From CBDUXZ01 sp965371325 [NCBI: uncultured bacterium] (GTDB lineage: Bacteria > JAUYMQ01): a DNA stretch of 7,366 nucleotides. Below, in pieces: positions 4,668 through 7,366 of this stretch. Each line of letters begins with the position of its first letter. Position 1 is the stretch's first letter. The notes below the pieces were generated by a model that made no database searches, was not told the DNA's origin, and worked only from the letters and a program-made list of their open reading frames with translations. Both the position numbers and the translations under genes were made by a program. Location of the stretch: positions 1-7,366 of the forward strand of contig CBDUXZ010000090.1 of NCBI GenBank assembly GCA_965371325.1. The letters are read 5' to 3'.

Positions 4668-6383
4668 CTACCCGGGCGCATTCCCCTTTGATCGATTTGA
4701 CGCTTGGGCGGCGATCTTTTCACGCCAGAGAATGCCCTGGATGCGCGTCACGAGCGGCGGGAGGGTGCTGCGATCAAGGGCGGATACCGGCACCGCTTCG
4801 TGGGCCGCCGCCAGGTGGTTCACCAGGATCGAATCGGCCCGATCGAGCTTGTTCAGGACGAGTAGCCGGGGGATCTGCGCAAGCGACAGATCCTCGAGAA
4901 TTCGGGTCACCGCATCGCGCTGCGCCTCGAAACGGGGACTGGAGACGTCGGCCACGTGTAGAAGAAGATCGGCCTCGGAGAGTTCCTCGAGGGTGGCTTT
5001 GAAGGCGGCGATAAGATCCTTCGGCAGGTCGCGGATGAAGCCGACCGTGTCGGTGATGATGGCCTCCTGCTCCCGCGGGAAGCGAAGTCGCTTCGAGGCC
5101 GGATCGAGGGTCGCGAAGAGGCGGTCCGCCACCGGCGTCTTGCTGTTCGTAAGCGCGTTGAGAAGCGTGGACTTCCCTGCGTTCGTGTAGCCCACGATGG
5201 AGATGATGGGAAGCCCGCGGCGGTTACGGCGAGCGCGGCGCTGCGCGCGTCCACGCGACAGGGCGCGAACCTCCCGTTCGAGACGCGATATCCGGTCGCG
5301 GATGCGCCTGCGATCGACCTCTAGGCGCGTCTCGCCGGGCCCTCGGGCGCCGATTCCGCCGGCGAGTCGCGAGAGCGCATCGTCCCGCAGGCCGAGACGC
5401 GGGAGCATGTACCGGAGGTTGGCAAGCTCCACCTGCATCTTCCCGTCGCGGCTTCGGGCCCGCCGGCCGAAAATATCGAGGATGAGCTGCGTGCGATCGA
5501 TCACCCGCAAGCCGGTGGCCGAAGCCATCTCACGGCTCTGCGCGGGTGTGAGGTTTTGATCGACGATTAACGCGTCGGCGCCGAGTTGCGTGGCACGAAT
5601 GGTGAGCTCACCGAGCTTCCCTTTCCCGATGAGGGTCTTCGGATCGAACCTCGGACGGACCTGCGTGAACGCATCGACCACCTCCACGTTGCTCGACTGG
5701 GCGAGCTCCCGCAGCTCTTCGAGTTCAGCCTCCGCCTCGGGCGCCGCGCCCTTCGTCCTGACCTTCGCCAATATGGCCGTCTCCCGGCGCCCGGAGGCGG
5801 CGCGCGGCCCCTGCACCCGTGCAAACTCTTCCTCGAGATTGCGAATGAGATCTGTGAAATCGATGTCGAGCTTCGATGGATGGACGGGGTCGAGAAAACG
5901 GTAAGCCCCGGCGCGATCCGCCTCGCCAAGGGGCCGTCCGTTTCCCTTCCCCTCGGCGGGCCGGGGAAGCAGGTGGGCGACGTGGGTGGTGCGGGGAAGC
6001 CCGTTCTCATCGAGCCCGATAGCCGCAACGAGATCGAGTCGGAGAAGTGAGAGGTCGGTCAGGTCATCGCGTGACAGGGGTTCGTTCTTAAGATGGGTGT
6101 GGATGAAGCGAAGACCGCGGAAGCGCGATTCGCCGGCGCGCAGCCGCCCGAACTCCGGAAGGAAAATCGTGCGCGCGTCTCCGACGACGACGTACTCGAT
6201 TTGACCCTTTCGATTGACAAGCGCGCCTATCTGGCGACCGGTCTGGTGGCTGACTTCGCCGAGGTAGCGCGACAGCTCGGGGGTGACGATCCGGGAGGGC
6301 GGAATCTTGCGGCGGTAGACGTGCTGGATCCGCTTGGTCTGGCTGGGCTTGAGACCCTGGATGTTTCCGTATAGGCGATTCGT
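4668..6383 (-). CDS. hflX: GTPase HflX, long form with N-terminal extension (probable ACG start)
   Basis: HflX is a cytoplasmic GTPase that binds the 50S subunit and splits stalled ribosomes under stress. Read from ACG at 6381-6383 it has 571 residues. Residues 1-189 are an extra N-terminal region starting NRLYGNIQGLKPSQTKR, as in long HflX proteins, followed by the HflX domain with its glycine-rich GGIGARGPGETRLE segment (342-355) and coiled coil, then the G domain: G1 GYTNAGKS (398-405), G2 ATLDP (424-428), G3 DTVGF (445-449), G4 NKLD (511-514) and G5 SAL (534-536). The open frame runs unbroken to a stop near 6475, but no ATG, GTG or TTG occurs before codon 190 (GTG, 5814-5816). That GTG would discard conserved sequence, while GGAGG (6390-6394) lies 6 bases before the ACG. 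A true ACG start, an ATG-to-ACG base error, or ATC/CTG initiation are the alternatives. The gene is divergent from the universal stress gene. Confidence 0.88.
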   Translation of the reverse strand, partial: TNRLYGNIQGLKPSQTKRIQHVYRRKIPPSRIVTPELSRYLGEVSHQTGRQIGALVNRKGQIEYVVVGDARTIFLPEFGRLRAGESRFRGLRFIHTHLKNEPLSRDDLTDLSLLRLDLVAAIGLDENGLPRTTHVAHLLPRPAEGKGNGRPLGEADRAGAYRFLDPVHPSKLDIDFTDLIRNLEEEFARVQGPRAASGRRETAILAKVRTKGAAPEAEAELEELRELAQSSNVEVVDAFTQVRPRFDPKTLIGKGKLGELTIRATQLGADALIVDQNLTPAQSREMASATGLRVIDRTQLILDIFGRRARSRDGKMQVELANLRYMLPRLGLRDDALSRLAGGIGARGPGETRLEVDRRRIRDRISRLEREVRALSRGRAQRRARRNRRGLPIISIVGYTNAGKSTLLNALTNSKTPVADRLFATLDPASKRLRFPREQEAIITDTVGFIRDLPKDLIAAFKATLEELSEADLLLHVADVSSPRFEAQRDAVTRILEDLSLAQIPRLLVLNKLDRADSILVNHLAAAHEAVPVSALDRSTLPPLVTRIQGILWREKIAAQASNRSKGNAPG

Positions 6384-6389
6384 AGGGTG

Positions 6390-6394
6390 CCTCC
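6390..6394 (-). promoter_or_regulatory. hflX: Shine-Dalgarno pointing to the ACG start of hflX
   Basis: GGAGG on the minus strand is followed by six bases and then ACG (6381-6383), in frame with the conserved N-terminus. No AUG, GUG or UUG lies in frame between the upstream stop and codon 190, so this element is the main evidence for where translation begins. Confidence 0.65.
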
Positions 6395-6445
6395 GGACTC
6401 CCCCGCTCCACGCTTCGCGTTCCGCGCGACAGGGGCCTGCAAAAT

Positions 6446-6474
6446 AGAATAGACACGGATCGGGCGAAAATCAA
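6446..6474 (-). promoter_or_regulatory. hflX: candidate sigma-70 promoter of hflX
   Basis: TTGATT (6469-6474) and TATTCT (6446-6451) are spaced by exactly 17 bases in an AT-rich patch of otherwise GC-rich DNA. The predicted start near 6439 gives a leader of about 56 bases that contains the GGAGG element, which supports translation from 6383 and not from 5816. Confidence 0.55.
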
Positions 6475-6497
6475 CGGCCCCTCTCGCGCAGGACCCA

Positions 6498-6526
6498 TTG
6501 TGTCCGTTCCGGCGGCGTGTTATAGG
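6498..6526 (+). promoter_or_regulatory. candidate promoter of the universal stress gene
   Basis: TTGTGT (6498-6503) and TATAGG (6521-6526) have 17-base spacing. Short imperfect inverted arms around the -10 (GTCCG near 6502-6506 and CGGAC near 6531-6535) could be an operator. It lies 24 bases from the hflX -35 element, facing the other way. Confidence 0.4.
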
Positions 6527-6543
6527 CGAACCGGACTTCGAGG

Positions 6544-6588
6544 CCGCCGCCCCGGCGCCGATTCCCCGTTTTCCCAGATCTGCGGCGG
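6544..6588 (+). repeat. inverted repeat in the leader of the universal stress gene
   Basis: CCGCCGC (6544-6550) and GCGGCGG (6582-6588) are perfect 7-base complements 31 bases apart, ending 8 bases before the AGGGAGGT element. Such a stem could fold the leader upstream of the ribosome binding site. The low sequence complexity lowers its weight. Confidence 0.3.
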
Positions 6589-6609
6589 CGGTGTTCAGGG
6601 AGGTACCTG

Positions 6610-7092
6610 ATGGCAATGCCAGTCGTTCCCGTGAAGGTCGAGCGGATTCTCGTTCCTCTGTCTCTCTGCCCGCATTCCGAACAGGCCTTTCGCCTGGCCT
6701 ACGATCTGTCCGCACGCTTTGAATCGGAGATCTGCGCCATCCACATTTTCGCGGATCCCAAGGAGAAGGATGCGCTCTACTCTCCCGAGATTCGAGAAGA
6801 CGGGGTTTACGACAGGATTTTCCGCCAGCGTGTCGAGGAGATGCTGGAGCAGGCGGGCGCGAGCGAGAAGACCGTCAAGTCGACACGAACCATCGTTACG
6901 CACGGCCAGTTCGCCGAAGAGATTCTACGGGAGGCGAAGGACATGCGCGCGCACCTTATTGTGATGGGGACGCACTCTGACAAGACGCTCCAGCAGAACA
7001 TCATGGGGAGCACGATGACCAGGGTTCTGAGGCAGGCGCCATGCCCCGTTCTGACCATCCGGTATCCCGTTGGCGGGGAGGGCGACGACTGA
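6610..7092 (+). CDS. universal stress protein (UspA family), degenerate ATP motif
   Basis: This 160-residue single-domain cytoplasmic protein has the UspA fold pattern: first strand ERILVPLSLCPHSEQAFRLAYDLSARF (11-37), central helix REDGVYDRIFRQRVEEMLE (62-80), strand HLIVMGTHS (115-123) and the terminal GST...VLRQAPCPVLTI block (133-150). Members bind ATP or act as stress-tolerance factors through partners. The ATP loop normally reads G-x2-G-x9-G-S/T; here it is Gly120-x2-Ser123-x9-Gly133-Ser134, and the adenine-contacting Asp after the first strand is replaced (VPLS, Ser18). Nucleotide binding is therefore doubtful. The start at 6610 follows AGGGAGGT (6597-6604) with 5-base spacing; the ATG at 6616 is an in-frame alternative. 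It is divergent from hflX, with which it may share stress control (inference), and is followed by a terminator. Confidence 0.9.
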   Translation: MAMPVVPVKVERILVPLSLCPHSEQAFRLAYDLSARFESEICAIHIFADPKEKDALYSPEIREDGVYDRIFRQRVEEMLEQAGASEKTVKSTRTIVTHGQFAEEILREAKDMRAHLIVMGTHSDKTLQQNIMGSTMTRVLRQAPCPVLTIRYPVGGEGDD

Positions 7093-7117
7093 CGTCGTGG
7101 GCGGGAGGATTCATCGG

Positions 7118-7143
7118 GGGCGGCGCCGGGGCGCCGCCCTTTC
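7118..7143 (+). terminator. intrinsic terminator after the universal stress gene
   Basis: GGGCGGCGCC (7118-7127) and GGCGCCGCCC (7130-7139) form a 10-bp G+C stem with a minimal loop, followed by TTTT (7140-7143). It lies 26 bases past the stop, between the converging genes. There is no T-run on the opposite strand, so it mainly serves the plus-strand gene. Confidence 0.7.
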
Positions 7144-7161
7144 CTGTTCGGAGGAATTCCT

Positions 7162-7366
7162 TTAGCGCCACTTAGGCTTTATGCGGGTCCTGAGGAGAGC
7201 GGCGGTCGCGAGGATGTAGTTCAGAAGGAAGATCTTCCAGGCGAGATCGTAGGAGCCCTGTCGGTCATAGATCCAGCCGGCCAGGGGCGCACCGATCGCC
7301 TGGATGGGCACCATGATGAGCGTCAACAGCCCGCTCGCCGAGGCAAAGGCGCGCCGCCCGAAAACT
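7162..7366 (-). CDS. MFS transporter, C-terminal end (cut by window edge)
   Basis: Only the last 67 residues are present, ending at TAA (7162-7164). FGRRAFASASGLLTLIMVPIQAIGAPLAGWIYDRQGSYDLAWKIF resembles the segment spanning transmembrane helices 10-11 of major facilitator transporters, particularly the monocarboxylate/oxalate-formate type group, where GRR precedes a helix and GP(L)AGW-YD-GSY precedes the next. A last hydrophobic helix (about 44-58) is followed by a basic tail (RTRIKPKWR) that would be cytoplasmic. The substrate cannot be told from this fragment. The gene converges on the universal stress gene and no terminator of its own is evident on the minus strand. Confidence 0.75.
   Translation of the reverse strand, partial: VFGRRAFASASGLLTLIMVPIQAIGAPLAGWIYDRQGSYDLAWKIFLLNYILATAALLRTRIKPKWR

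Noticed and set aside
4668-5816. Short 382-residue HflX starting at GTG 5814-5816
   Set aside because: The upstream in-frame sequence is clearly protein-coding and family-like, and no ribosome binding site stands out before this GTG.
5600-6500. Several overlapping 70-160 codon frames on both strands over the hflX N-terminus
   Set aside because: All overlap the hflX frame in other phases, show no domain pattern and are Arg/Ser/Pro-rich shadows of GC-rich coding sequence.
1-7366. CRISPR arrays, insertion sequences, prophage genes, tRNA or toxin-antitoxin pairs
   Set aside because: I saw no spaced direct repeats, transposase motifs, tRNA cloverleaf sequences or small paired genes anywhere in the window.

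Overview
The window is GC-rich chromosomal DNA from what looks like an environmental Gram-negative bacterium. The long two-part form of HflX, a glutaryl-CoA dehydrogenase of the usual bacterial sequence type, a phasin-family protein and an intact FabH would suit a deltaproteobacterial-grade lineage or an uncultured neighbour of one. That placement is inference from family resemblance; no rRNA or other marker gene is present. I see no IS element, phage gene, CRISPR array, tRNA or defence system. Most of the window is core and lipid metabolism.

Layout. Six genes run on the minus strand from about 6383 down to 1, in four blocks. (1) hflX (4668-6383) is a ribosome-associated GTPase whose first 189 residues are easily missed, because the only well-placed start is an ACG codon behind a good Shine-Dalgarno. 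(2) fabH (3463-4458) encodes 3-oxoacyl-ACP synthase III. (3) A small, very basic phasin-like gene (2809-3219) has its own promoter, a structured leader and a strong intrinsic terminator. (4) A tight three-gene set encodes a membrane-embedded M28 metallopeptidase (1375-2547), an alpha/beta hydrolase with a TTG start (472-1338) and glutaryl-CoA dehydrogenase (1-485, cut by the window edge). The last two overlap by 14 bases. On the right, a universal stress protein gene (6610-7092, plus strand) diverges from hflX and converges on the end of an MFS transporter gene (7162-7366, minus strand, cut). A G+C-rich terminator hairpin lies between those two.

How the genes may work together. FabH (acyl-chain initiation), the phasin-like protein (granule coating in its family) and glutaryl-CoA dehydrogenase (acyl-CoA oxidation) all touch acyl-thioester or storage-lipid metabolism, but nothing in the window ties them into one pathway and no PHA synthase is visible. 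HflX and the universal stress protein are both stress-associated and share a 226-base divergent control region.

The points most worth a second look are the hidden HflX start, a JAMM/RadC-like HTH-x6-S-x2-D motif in the HflX N-terminal extension, the M28 peptidase with two membrane segments between its metal ligands, and G/C-run structures in the leader of fabH.
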